Source of the DNA: Jiangella sp. DSM 45060
GTDB taxonomy: Bacteria; Actinomycetota; Actinomycetes; Jiangellales; Jiangellaceae
Assembly (NCBI RefSeq): GCF_900105175.1
Contig: NZ_LT629771.1
Location: forward strand, 2,604,001 to 2,668,000
DNA: 64,000 nucleotides
Reading direction: 5' to 3'
Shown here piece by piece: positions 10,457-18,732 of the stretch (positions are counted from its first letter, which is position 1; the number at the start of each line of letters is the position of its first letter). The notes under the pieces are model-generated. The model ran no database searches and was not told the DNA's origin. It was given only the letters and a program-made list of their open reading frames with translations. The position numbers and the translations under genes are program-made.

Positions 10457-11491
10457 TCAGAACGCCGCGCCGTCCGGCCGCCACTCGGTGACCTCGACCT
10501 CGCCGCCGTCGACGATGTCGAGGTTGGTGTGCGGCCCGTAGCCCTCGACGACCCAGGAGGTCAGCGGCAGCTCGGTGGCCGGCGCGCCCGGCGCCGCGGC
10601 CAGCACGACCTCGTACGTGAGGTCCGGGTTGTCCGCCGTCGGCATGGCGTTCCACTCGACCACCGCCATCGCCCGGGCGCCCGGCGGGATCACCACCCGC
10701 GCGGGGTCGGCCGCCGGGACGGCGGTGACGGTCAGCGGCAGCTCGGCGAGGGTGCGGAAGGTGAGGTCCGGGTGGCCCTGGACGGCGCACGGCGCCGGGC
10801 CGGTGTTCGTCGCGCCCAGGAACAGGTACCGCGAGCCGAGCGCGGCGTCGCTGCCGATGATCTCGAGGCGCAGGCCGGCCGGGTCGCACTCCGGCGCCGA
10901 CGTGTCGGCCGGCCAATCGGAGCTCGCGGTGTACGGCGGCCGCGGCGGCACGTCGGCGACGGCGAGCTCGGCCGAGTCGTCGAGCGTGCGGACCACGTCG
11001 ACCCCGGCGCCCTGCACCGCCGCGACGTCGGCCACCTTCGCCAGGTCGGACGCGTCGCCCACCCGGACGTCCGCGGTCTCGCCGTCGAACACCGCCCGCA
11101 CCACCCCCGGCGTGCCGGCGAACAGGTACGCGTCGCCGACGGGGCCGCCGACCGCGTCGCGCGACTCCGGCAGCGGGAACGCGCGGACGGTGATCTCCGC
11201 GCCCGTCGGCGTCACGGGATGCAGCCACACCTCCAGCTCCGGCGCGTCCGCGGGCCGGCCGGCGAGCAGGGTGTCGACGGTCTCGGCCGCCCAGCCGGCG
11301 CCGAGGGCGGTGTCGTGGACGAGGTGCAGGCGCAGTTTCGAGCCGTCGGGTTCGGCGGTCACGTCGTCGACGCCGGGGAGCGCGCGGGCGGCCGCGACGA
11401 CCGGATCCGCATTGCCGGTCGAGGCCGCGTCCTGCCCGCAGCCGGCGAGGACGAGCGCGACGACGGCGGCCAGTAGGGTACGGAACGGCAC
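10457..11491 (-). CDS. Lipoprotein with C-terminal DUF4232-like domain
   Basis: A 344-residue exported protein. The signal sequence ends in the lipobox LAGC (Cys18), so it should be lipid-anchored outside the membrane. The C-terminal half from about residue 195 resembles the DUF4232 beta-sandwich common in actinobacterial lipoproteins, with paired cysteines (APECDPAGL and APCAVQGHP). The N-terminal half is not recognised. The GTG at 11491 is six bases downstream of TAGGGT (11503-11498), so the message is probably leaderless. Function unknown. Confidence 0.8.
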   Translation of the reverse strand: MPFRTLLAAVVALVLAGCGQDAASTGNADPVVAAARALPGVDDVTAEPDGSKLRLHLVHDTALGAGWAAETVDTLLAGRPADAPELEVWLHPVTPTGAEITVRAFPLPESRDAVGGPVGDAYLFAGTPGVVRAVFDGETADVRVGDASDLAKVADVAAVQGAGVDVVRTLDDSAELAVADVPPRPPYTASSDWPADTSAPECDPAGLRLEIIGSDAALGSRYLFLGATNTGPAPCAVQGHPDLTFRTLAELPLTVTAVPAADPARVVIPPGARAMAVVEWNAMPTADNPDLTYEVVLAAAPGAPATELPLTSWVVEGYGPHTNLDIVDGGEVEVTEWRPDGAAF

Positions 11492-11524
11492 GGACCGACC
11501 CTAACGTCCACGAAGGAGGCGCCG

Positions 11525-13150
11525 GTGCCGGGCACGCTCGTCCTCGGGCCATTGCTGCGGCACGTCGACCGCACCTCCGCCCTGATCTGGGTCGAGACCG
11601 CGCGCCCCGCCACCGTCCGGGTCCTCGACGCGACCGCCCGCACGTTCACCGTCCACGGCCACCACTACGCGCTGGTCGCCGTCGACGGCCTGGAACCCGG
11701 CACGTCCACGCCGTACGCCGTCGAGGTCGACGGCGAGCACGCCTGGCCCGAGCCCGGGTCGCCGTTCCCGCCGCCGGTCATCCGCACCCGCGGCGACGGC
11801 GGCGTGCGGCTCACCTTCGGGTCCTGCCGCATGAGCGTCCCGCACGACGCGAAGCATGACCGCGTCTACGGAACCGACGCGCTGCGGGCCCTCGCGCTGA
11901 CGCTGGCCGCGGCGGACGAATCGGCCCGGCCGGACGCGCTCGTGCTGCTCGGCGACCAGGTGTACGCCGACGAGACGTCCGACGAGATGCGCGAGATCAT
12001 CGCCGGGCGCCGCGACGTCGCCGAGCCGCCCGGCACCGAGGTCGCCGACTTCGAGGAGTACGCGCATCTCTACCGGCTGGCCTGGACCGACCCGGCGGTG
12101 CGCTGGCTGCTGTCGACCGTCCCGGCCGCGATGATCTTCGACGACCACGACATCCGCGACGACTGGAACACCTCGCAGCCGTGGCGGGCGACGATGGCCG
12201 GGCAGGCGTGGTGGCGGCGCCGGATCACCGGCGGCCTCGCCGCGTACTGGCTGTACCAGCACGTGGGCAACCTGTCGCCGTCCGAGCGGGCCGCGGACCC
12301 CGTGCTGGCCGCCGTCCTCGCCGCCGGCGGCGACGCCGGTGCGGTGCTCGACGAGTTCGCCTGGCAGGCCGACCAGGACCCGGCGTCGTACCGGTGGAGC
12401 TTCACCCGCGACGTCGGCCCGGCCCGGCTGGTGATGATCGACACCCGCTGCGGGCGCGTCCTGGATCCGGGGAAGCGCACGATCGTCGACGACGCCGAGT
12501 GGGACTGGATCGCCGGCCAGGTCCGCGACACTGAGCATGTCGAGCACCTGTTCCTCGGCACGTCGCTGCCGTACCTGCTGCCGCGCGGCCTGCACGACCT
12601 CGAGGCCTGGAACGAGGCGACGGCGGGCGGCGCGTGGGGCGGCCGGTTCGCGAGGGCGGCCGAGTCGCTGCGGCAGGCGATCGACCTCGAGCACTGGGCG
12701 GCGTTCGGCCGCTCGTTCGACGCGATGGCCGCGCTGGTCACGGAGGTGGCGACGGCGCCGGACGGGCGGCGGCCGCAGACCGTCTCGTTCCTCTCCGGCG
12801 ACGTGCACTACTCGTACGCGGCGCGGCTGGCCTACCCGGGCCGCACGGACCGTACCAGCCGGGTGTACCAGCTGGTCTGCTCGCCAGTGCGCAACCCGCT
12901 GAGCCGGACCCTGCGCTACCTCAACGGCGCCGCCGCGTTCGCCGTCGCCCGGGTCGCCGGGACCGCGCTGGCCCGGCTGGCGCGCGTGCCGAAGCCGTCC
13001 GTGCGCTGGTCGATCGACGCCGGGCCGCGGTTCGACAACGCGCTGGCCACCCTGGAGGTGACCGACGGGTCCGTCCGGGTGCGCTGGGAGACCGGGCGGG
13101 TCGACGGCGACACCGCGACGATGTCGGAGGTGCTGTCGGTGACGCTCTGA
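11525..13150 (+). CDS. PhoD-like alkaline phosphatase/phosphodiesterase family protein
   Basis: A 541-residue metallophosphoesterase-type protein. Metal-site motifs appear in order: FGSCRMSVPHD, VLLGDQVYADE, MIFDDHDIRDDWN and FLSGDVHYSYAAR. An N-terminal beta domain covers about residues 1-95. There is no Tat or Sec signal, unlike classic secreted PhoD, so it probably acts in the cytoplasm. The start is GTG 11525 with AAGGAGG upstream. The substrate is unknown. Confidence 0.87.
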   Translation: MPGTLVLGPLLRHVDRTSALIWVETARPATVRVLDATARTFTVHGHHYALVAVDGLEPGTSTPYAVEVDGEHAWPEPGSPFPPPVIRTRGDGGVRLTFGSCRMSVPHDAKHDRVYGTDALRALALTLAAADESARPDALVLLGDQVYADETSDEMREIIAGRRDVAEPPGTEVADFEEYAHLYRLAWTDPAVRWLLSTVPAAMIFDDHDIRDDWNTSQPWRATMAGQAWWRRRITGGLAAYWLYQHVGNLSPSERAADPVLAAVLAAGGDAGAVLDEFAWQADQDPASYRWSFTRDVGPARLVMIDTRCGRVLDPGKRTIVDDAEWDWIAGQVRDTEHVEHLFLGTSLPYLLPRGLHDLEAWNEATAGGAWGGRFARAAESLRQAIDLEHWAAFGRSFDAMAALVTEVATAPDGRRPQTVSFLSGDVHYSYAARLAYPGRTDRTSRVYQLVCSPVRNPLSRTLRYLNGAAAFAVARVAGTALARLARVPKPSVRWSIDAGPRFDNALATLEVTDGSVRVRWETGRVDGDTATMSEVLSVTL

Positions 13151-13152
13151 CG

Positions 13153-14040
13153 TCACGCCGGGACGGTGACGCTCAGCGCGTGCTGCCGCACCGTCCACGT
13201 CCGCGCCCCGGCCAGCTCGGACAGCTCGCCGTCGGCGTTGAGCGGCACCGGACCGCCCTCGACCGTCACCGTATGCCCGCGCGCCTCGACGACGTCGTGC
13301 CGCTCCGGGTGCCGGCCGCGGACCAGCGCCGCCGCGAACGCCAGCCGGGCCCGCCACCTGGTCGAGAACGACACGACCACGTCGACCCGGCCGTCGTCCG
13401 GCTCGGCCGACGGCGTCACCGGGGCGCCGCCGCCGATGGTGACGCCGTTGCCGAGCGCGACCATCAGCGCGCGCCGGTCGCCGCCCGCCACCACGTCGCC
13501 GTCGACGGTGACGCGCAGCCGCCAGCCGCGCGCCGACGCCCCGGCGACCGCGCTGCCCACCGGGTAGGCCAGCCGGCCCAGCCGCGGCTTCAGCGGGACG
13601 GCGCGCCGCCCGGCCTCCGCGCCCACCCCGAGGTGCACCGCGTTCACCACCACCCCGCCCGCGTCGTCCGTCAGCACGTCGAGGTCGCGCTGCCGTCCGT
13701 CCAGCACCACCTGCGCCGCCCGGGCCGGGTCCAGCGGCAGCCCGAGCGTGCGCGCGAGGTCGTTGCCGGTGCCCAGCGGGACCAGCCCGAACGCGAACGG
13801 CGGCCGGTCCAGCAGCCCCGCCGCCAGCGCCGTCGCGGCCAGCAGGTGCACCGACCCGTCGCCGCCCAGCACCACCGGACGGTGTCCGGGGTGGCGCGCC
13901 AGCACGGCCGGCAGCGCGTCCGGGTCCAGGTCGGCGATCTCGACGTCGCCGCCCGCCCGCAGCACGCCCAGCGCCGTCTCCACCGCGTCGTCGCGTGCGG
14001 AGCCGGCGCGGGTGTTCGTGATGACCAGCAGCTTCGGCAC
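13153..14040 (-). CDS. Diacylglycerol kinase-like lipid kinase family protein
   Basis: A 295-residue DAGK catalytic-domain protein that would phosphorylate a lipid such as diacylglycerol or a sphingoid/ceramide-like molecule at the membrane. It begins KLLVITNTRAGSARDDAVE and carries the nucleotide-binding VVLGGDGSVH and PLGTGNDLARTLG, then VNAVHLGVGAEA. A later segment, PDDGRVDVVV, matches the conserved C-terminal fold. I prefer GTG 14040; an ATG at 14100 adds 20 residues unlike the family. It is divergent from the membrane-protein triplet. Confidence 0.88.
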   Translation of the reverse strand: MPKLLVITNTRAGSARDDAVETALGVLRAGGDVEIADLDPDALPAVLARHPGHRPVVLGGDGSVHLLAATALAAGLLDRPPFAFGLVPLGTGNDLARTLGLPLDPARAAQVVLDGRQRDLDVLTDDAGGVVVNAVHLGVGAEAGRRAVPLKPRLGRLAYPVGSAVAGASARGWRLRVTVDGDVVAGGDRRALMVALGNGVTIGGGAPVTPSAEPDDGRVDVVVSFSTRWRARLAFAAALVRGRHPERHDVVEARGHTVTVEGGPVPLNADGELSELAGARTWTVRQHALSVTVPA

Positions 14041-14107
14041 CCGCCGATGGTGCCAGGTCCGGATGAGAATCTTGTGAGCGGCGTCGTCACGCAGCGACAA
14101 TGCATCG

Positions 14108-15034
14108 ATGGAGCACGGGGACCAGGGACCGCTCGATCTCGGCGTGGTGGGCGAGACGCCGGACGAGCCGGACGACGAGCCGCGCGGCGGACCCAGCGGC
14201 CGGCGGGTCTGGACGGCTGTCGCGGCGGCCTTCGTCGTCGGCGCCGGGCTGGGGCTGTTCGTCGCCGACGCCCGGGACGACGCGGCCTCCTACTCCGACG
14301 TCCGGCTGGCCAGTGGCGCGCTGCAGGCGCTACCGGACCGCGCGAACGAGGAGTCGCCCGGCCGGATCGAGCTGAGCCTGCTCAACCTCGGCGAGCACGA
14401 GGTCGAGATCCTCGGGATGGAGCTGCCGGGCATGTCGGTCCGGGCGGACGAGGAGCGAGCCGAGCCGATCACCGCGTCGCCCGGCGAGTGGGTGACCGCG
14501 AGTCAGGGCGGCCTGATCGCCGACTGCGCCGGCGCCGATCCCGGCGACGACGCGCCGGTGCGGGTTCACGTCCGCGACGCCGGCGGGACCGAGCGGCTGG
14601 TCGACGTGGGCGCGCTGCCCGACTTCGGCGGCGCCCTGGAGGTGTGGGGGCACCTCTGCCGCGGTCCCGAGCTGGTCTTCCCCCTGATGGACGCGGTGGT
14701 GCAGGTGAACGACGACGGCAGCGTCACGACGACGCTGCGGGTGTCGAACGACGGGTCCGAGCCGCTGGAGGTCAGCCGGTTCCAGACCTTGGCGCCAGGG
14801 CTGGTCGCCACCGGCCCGGAACCCCCGTTCGAGGTGCCGCCGGATGAGTCGCTCGACGTGCCGGTGACCTGGACCGTCGGCGACTGCCGGCAGGCGCTGA
14901 CGTGGGAGGCGCCGGAGATCGAGTACTCGACCGGCAGCGGAGCCACGAGCGCCCCCGGCTGGTATCCGCTGACCGGCGCCGCTCAGGCCGAGCTGGTGCT
15001 CATGGTCGACCGGGTCTGCGGGGACGAGCGGTGA
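14108..15034 (+). CDS. Membrane-anchored extracytoplasmic protein, tandem paralogue 1
   Basis: Not recognised. The protein has 308 residues: a short cytoplasmic tail containing PLDLGVVGE, an acidic/proline linker, a basic stop and one transmembrane helix (about 34-52), then ADARDDAASY. Outside there are two beta-rich regions with the pattern LSLLNLGEHEVEILGMEL, DCAG, VHVRDAGGTERLVDV, LCRG, VTWTVGDCRQAL and a final VCGDER. Four cysteines (DCA, LC, DC, VC) recur in its two neighbours and may form two disulfides. It is the first of three genes coupled by 4-bp overlaps. Confidence 0.75.
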   Translation: MEHGDQGPLDLGVVGETPDEPDDEPRGGPSGRRVWTAVAAAFVVGAGLGLFVADARDDAASYSDVRLASGALQALPDRANEESPGRIELSLLNLGEHEVEILGMELPGMSVRADEERAEPITASPGEWVTASQGGLIADCAGADPGDDAPVRVHVRDAGGTERLVDVGALPDFGGALEVWGHLCRGPELVFPLMDAVVQVNDDGSVTTTLRVSNDGSEPLEVSRFQTLAPGLVATGPEPPFEVPPDESLDVPVTWTVGDCRQALTWEAPEIEYSTGSGATSAPGWYPLTGAAQAELVLMVDRVCGDER

Positions 15035-15954
15035 GCGAGCCGCTCGACCTCGGCGTGGTGGGTGGTGGCCGGGACCGCGAACCGCCGGACGACGAGCCCG
15101 GCGCGGAGAGCACGGCCCGCGGCCGCACCCCCCGCTGGCGCCGGTGGGCCGCCGTCGCCGCGGCGTTCGCGATCGGCGGGGTGGCCGGGCTGGTCGTTGC
15201 GCAGGCACGCGACGACGCGGGCGGGTACGCGGGGGTGGAGCTGTACGGCGGGCCGGCGCAGCCGGTCTTCACCGGGCAGCGCACACGCGGCGAGCTGAGC
15301 GTCCACCTGCTCAACGCCGGCGACCACGCGGTCGAGATCCTCGGCGTCGAGATCGACGGGACGCCGGCCACCGAGACCGCCGAGCCGGTGCCGGCCGACC
15401 CGGGCGCCTGGGTGACGTTCGTGCAGCGCGGCCTGCAGGTCGACTGCGCCGGGCCGCTCCCGACCAGTCTGACGGTGCGCGCCCGCACGGCGTCGGGCGA
15501 CGAGCGGCTGGTCGAGCTGGCGCCGCCGGACGAGTACGAGGGCCTGCGCGGCTTCTGGTACCTCGAGTGCCAGGGACCGTTCCAGAACGGACTGCAGTTG
15601 CGCGACAGCACGGTCCTCAGCAACGGTGACGGCGCCGTCGTGCTGCGGCTGGAGCTGGCCAACACCGGCCTGGACGACCTCCGCCTCGGCGCCGTCGCGA
15701 GCCGGGCGCCCGGCTTCGGCCTGACCACCGAGTCCGAGGGACTGGTGGTCCCGGCGGGCCAGAGCGCCTTCCTCGCCACCACGTGGACGGTGACCGACTG
15801 CGGCCCGGCGCTGGGCGCGTCCGGCGGGTCGGTCGCGGTCCGGATCCTGCACGGCGACGCCGAGACCGAGCAGATCATCGTGCTGCCGGACGCCGGGTTC
15901 ACCGCGCTGGCGCGGTTGTCGGGGCAGGCCTGTCCGGCCACAATCCAGGAATGA
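15031..15954 (+). CDS. Membrane-anchored extracytoplasmic protein, tandem paralogue 2
   Basis: A 307-residue paralogue of the preceding gene. Its GTG start overlaps that gene's stop (GTGA). The tail begins SEPLDLGVVGGG; one transmembrane helix (about 40-58) is followed by AQARDDAGGY. The extracytoplasmic part repeats the family pattern: LSVHLLNAGDHAVEILGVEI, VDCAGPLP, RTASGDERLVEL, YLECQG, TTWTVTDCGPAL and a terminal SGQACP. The four-cysteine layout is conserved while the loops differ strongly, which suggests an old duplication. Function unknown. Confidence 0.75.
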   Translation: MSEPLDLGVVGGGRDREPPDDEPGAESTARGRTPRWRRWAAVAAAFAIGGVAGLVVAQARDDAGGYAGVELYGGPAQPVFTGQRTRGELSVHLLNAGDHAVEILGVEIDGTPATETAEPVPADPGAWVTFVQRGLQVDCAGPLPTSLTVRARTASGDERLVELAPPDEYEGLRGFWYLECQGPFQNGLQLRDSTVLSNGDGAVVLRLELANTGLDDLRLGAVASRAPGFGLTTESEGLVVPAGQSAFLATTWTVTDCGPALGASGGSVAVRILHGDAETEQIIVLPDAGFTALARLSGQACPATIQE

Positions 15955-16898
15955 CGGTGGGGGACGGGCGCGACGACAGCTTCGACCTCGGTGTCGTCGG
16001 CCGCGGCGGCGACGGGGGGATCGGCGGCGAGCCCGGCGACGACGGCCCCAGCGGCGCGGACGAGCCGGGCCGGCGCCGCTGGCGGCGCTGGGCCGTACCC
16101 GCGGTCGCCCTCGTCGCCGGTGCCCTGATCGGCACCGTCGTCGCCGACGCCCGGCACGACGCTGCCGAGCTGGCCCGCGTCGGCATCGTCAGCGGCCCGT
16201 CGACGTGGACGCCGGAGGCCGGCGGCGACGGGTCGGTCGCGCTCGACCTGCAACTGGTGAACATCGGCTCCCGGCCGGTCGAGATCGTCGGCGTCGAGGC
16301 GGACGGCTTCGGCGTCGAACCGGGCACGGACCCGATCGACGCGGTCGAGGCGGCGGCCGGCGTCTGGGTCGTCGTGCGCCAGCCGGGCCTGCTGGCCGAC
16401 TGCACCGCCGCGGCGCCGACGTCTCTGCGGGTCCGGGTCCGCGACTCCGGCGGCGACGAGCACACCGTGACCGCCGACCAGCACGTCGACTACGGCGGCA
16501 TCGGCATGCTCTGGACCGAGCAGTGCGAGTTCGGCGGCGGGTACGTCCAGTTCGCCGGCCCGGCGGCCATGACCGTCGCCGACACCAGCGTCACGATGAC
16601 GCTGCCGCTGCTCAACTACTCCGGCCGGTCGGTGCGCGTCACCCGCATGGTGCCCATGGCGCCCGGCATGGCCGCGCTGCCGCCCGAGCTCCCCATCCCG
16701 CTGGACGGTCAGGGCACCGCACAGGTGGAGGTGACCTGGTCCGTCGAGGACTGCGTGGCCGCGCTGAGCATGAGCGGCGACGCCGGGCTGATCGAGTACA
16801 GCGTCGCCTACGGCTCCATGGAAGTGCCCGAGTCGTATCCGCTGGACGGACCCACCATGGTCGAGCTGGTCCGGCTGGCGAACCGGGTGTGCGGCTGA
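15951..16898 (+). CDS. Membrane-anchored extracytoplasmic protein, tandem paralogue 3
   Basis: A 315-residue third paralogue; its ATG overlaps the previous stop (ATGA). The N-terminal tail has SFDLGVVGRG, and a glycine/aspartate-rich linker and RRRWRRW precede one transmembrane helix (about 50-68). Then come VADARHDAAE, LQLVNIGSRPVEIVGVE, LLADCTA, VRVRDSGGDEH, EQCEFGG, VTWSVEDCVAAL and a final ANRVCG. The three proteins could form a hetero-oligomer at the cell surface, but that is inference from coupling and shared architecture. Confidence 0.75.
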   Translation: MTVGDGRDDSFDLGVVGRGGDGGIGGEPGDDGPSGADEPGRRRWRRWAVPAVALVAGALIGTVVADARHDAAELARVGIVSGPSTWTPEAGGDGSVALDLQLVNIGSRPVEIVGVEADGFGVEPGTDPIDAVEAAAGVWVVVRQPGLLADCTAAAPTSLRVRVRDSGGDEHTVTADQHVDYGGIGMLWTEQCEFGGGYVQFAGPAAMTVADTSVTMTLPLLNYSGRSVRVTRMVPMAPGMAALPPELPIPLDGQGTAQVEVTWSVEDCVAALSMSGDAGLIEYSVAYGSMEVPESYPLDGPTMVELVRLANRVCG

Positions 16899-16987
16899 CG
16901 GTCGCGGGCGTACGTCGGCGGACGTACCGCGCGGATCAGCGGCTGAGCGGACGAGCGCGACCACGCCGCGCCGCCAGTCTCGTCGGC

Positions 16988-17767
16988 ATGAGCATCGACG
17001 TCCCGTACCTGAGCCGCCCGCAGGGCCCGCTGGACGAGCTCGCGCAGCTGCGCCGCACGGTGGGCGACGCCGCCGTCGCCGGGCTCGGCACCCACACCCC
17101 GTTCGCGCTGAAGCACCGGCGGGCCCGCCACCTCGTCGAGCAGCTGGGCTTCCGCACGATCGCCTGGGAGGAGAGCTGGGGCAGTGGCGTCGTCCTCGAC
17201 CGGTACGTCCGCGGCGACGGCAGCAGCGCCCGCGACGCCGCCGGGCAGGCGCGGCCCGCGCTGCGCGTCCAGGCGATGCTGGACCTTCTGCGGTGGATGC
17301 GCGAGTTCAACCGCGGCCGCCCCGGCTGGGACCAGGTCCGCTTCGTCGGCGCCGACGTGCTCGAGCCGCGCGTCCTGCAGCACGTCGAGCTGCACCAGTT
17401 CGTCGCCCACGCCGCGCGGGAGCTGCTGCCGCGGGCGCACGAGCTGCTGCTGAGGCTGGCGCTGCGCGGCACGCCGCAGGAGCACGCGGCCTGGTACCGG
17501 CGCCTCACCGAGGACGAGCGCCGTCCGCTGGTCGCCGCGGCCCGCGAGCTGTACGACCTGGTCGGCGACGTCGCCGGGCGCCGAACCGCCCGGCGCGGCC
17601 GTCCGGTCGTGGACGCCGACGACGCCGTCCTGCACGCGCTCGCGCTGCTCGGCTTCCACGAGACCGGCTCCGGCGACCTGCGCGACCGGTACGTCGCCGG
17701 CATCGTCGCCAGCTGGCAGCGGCGAACCGGGCACCGCGTGGTCTACAGCGGCACGTGGGTCGCCTAG
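16988..17767 (+). CDS. Erythromycin-esterase-like protein, short form
   Basis: A 259-residue protein with an erythromycin-esterase-like N-terminus: VAGLGTHTPFALKHRRARHL then LGFRTIAWEESWGSG. The catalytic-type His and the Arg nine residues later are kept and Glu residues follow about 25 residues on, but the Glu usually three residues before the His is Leu here. Family members are usually near 400 residues. Its TAG stop lies in the end of the palindromic element that follows, so C-terminal truncation by insertion is possible. Esterase activity is doubtful. Confidence 0.65.
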   Translation: MSIDVPYLSRPQGPLDELAQLRRTVGDAAVAGLGTHTPFALKHRRARHLVEQLGFRTIAWEESWGSGVVLDRYVRGDGSSARDAAGQARPALRVQAMLDLLRWMREFNRGRPGWDQVRFVGADVLEPRVLQHVELHQFVAHAARELLPRAHELLLRLALRGTPQEHAAWYRRLTEDERRPLVAAARELYDLVGDVAGRRTARRGRPVVDADDAVLHALALLGFHETGSGDLRDRYVAGIVASWQRRTGHRVVYSGTWVA

Positions 17768-17928
17768 GGGTGTCTCTCGGGTCTCGGCCGTAGCGAGCGG
17801 CGTCCAGGTGGATGCCTCGCAAGGCCGAGGAAGGAGTCATAGCGGTGCCTATGGCGACTGACGAGAACGCCGCGAGGCGCCGCCTGGGCGCCGCGCAGTA
17901 GGCCACGGACCCGGGAGACACCCCTAGG
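17763..17928. repeat. 166-bp palindromic MITE-like element between convergent genes
   Basis: The whole stretch is one long imperfect palindrome. The outer arms CCTAGGGGTGTCTC are matched on the other side, with one mismatch in the first 20 bases; homology continues through GGCG-CCAGG-GG and GCCTCGC blocks to a central hairpin CATAG-CGGTGC-CTATG. Each end supplies the TAG stop codon of the flanking convergent gene. Such a structure fits a MITE or palindromic intergenic repeat, and it may also act as a bidirectional terminator. No transposase is present. Confidence 0.75.
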
Positions 17929-18718
17929 GCAGGATCGAGTCGACGTAGCCGCCGTCCACCCGGACGGCGGCTCCCGTCGTCGCCGACGCCTGCGCCGAGC
18001 TGAGGTAGACGACGAGGTTGGCGATCTCGTCCGGCTCGATGAGGCGTTGCAACAGCGACTGCGGCCGGTGCCGGCGCATGAACTCGCGCTGCGCCTCGTC
18101 CCACGGCAGGTCGCGGTCGACCAGCTGGTAGACGAAGTCCTCGACGCCGCCGGTGTGCGTCGGCCCGGCGATGACGCTGTTGACGGTGACGCCGCTGCCG
18201 GCCGCCTCCTTGGCGAACCCGCGCGACACCGCCAGCAGCGCCGTCTTCGTCATGCCGTAGTGGATCATCTCGGCCGGGATGACGACGGCGGAGTCGCTGG
18301 CGATGTACTGCACCCGGCCCCAGCCGCGGGCCCGCATGCCGGGCAGGTAGGCGCGGGTCAGCCGCACCGCGGCCAGCACGTTCACCTCGAAGTAGCGCCG
18401 CCACTCGGCGTCGGTGATCTCCAGCGCCGGCGTCGCCTCGAAGATGCCGAGGTTGTTGACCAGGACGTCCACGGCGGGCAGCGCCTCGAGCGCGGCGGCC
18501 GCGCCGTCGTCGGTGGTGACGTCGGCGGGGACGGCGACCAGGTCGGCGCCGTCGGCCTCGGCCCGCAACCGGTCGATGGCGGCGTCGACGCTGCCGGCGC
18601 TGCGCCCGTTGACGCCCACCCGGGCGCCGGATCGGGCCAGGCCGGCCGCGATGGCCCAGCCGATGCCCTGGGTGGAACCGGTCACGAGGGCGGTGCGTCC
18701 GCTCAGATCCAGCCGCAT
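17924..18718 (-). CDS. SDR family oxidoreductase
   Basis: A 264-residue classical short-chain dehydrogenase/reductase. The Rossmann motif TGSTQGIGWA (about residues 13-22), NNLGIF and the active-site Ser/Tyr/Lys in ASDSAVVIPAEMIHYGMTKT are present, and the C-terminus VRVDGGYVDS is standard. It uses NAD(P)H on an unknown carbonyl or alcohol. The ATG at 18718 has GAGGG upstream. Its stop codon falls within the MITE-like element. It is followed upstream by an EamA exporter on the same strand. Confidence 0.9.
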   Translation of the reverse strand: MRLDLSGRTALVTGSTQGIGWAIAAGLARSGARVGVNGRSAGSVDAAIDRLRAEADGADLVAVPADVTTDDGAAAALEALPAVDVLVNNLGIFEATPALEITDAEWRRYFEVNVLAAVRLTRAYLPGMRARGWGRVQYIASDSAVVIPAEMIHYGMTKTALLAVSRGFAKEAAGSGVTVNSVIAGPTHTGGVEDFVYQLVDRDLPWDEAQREFMRRHRPQSLLQRLIEPDEIANLVVYLSSAQASATTGAAVRVDGGYVDSILP

Positions 18719-18732
18719 CCCTCGATCCTGCC

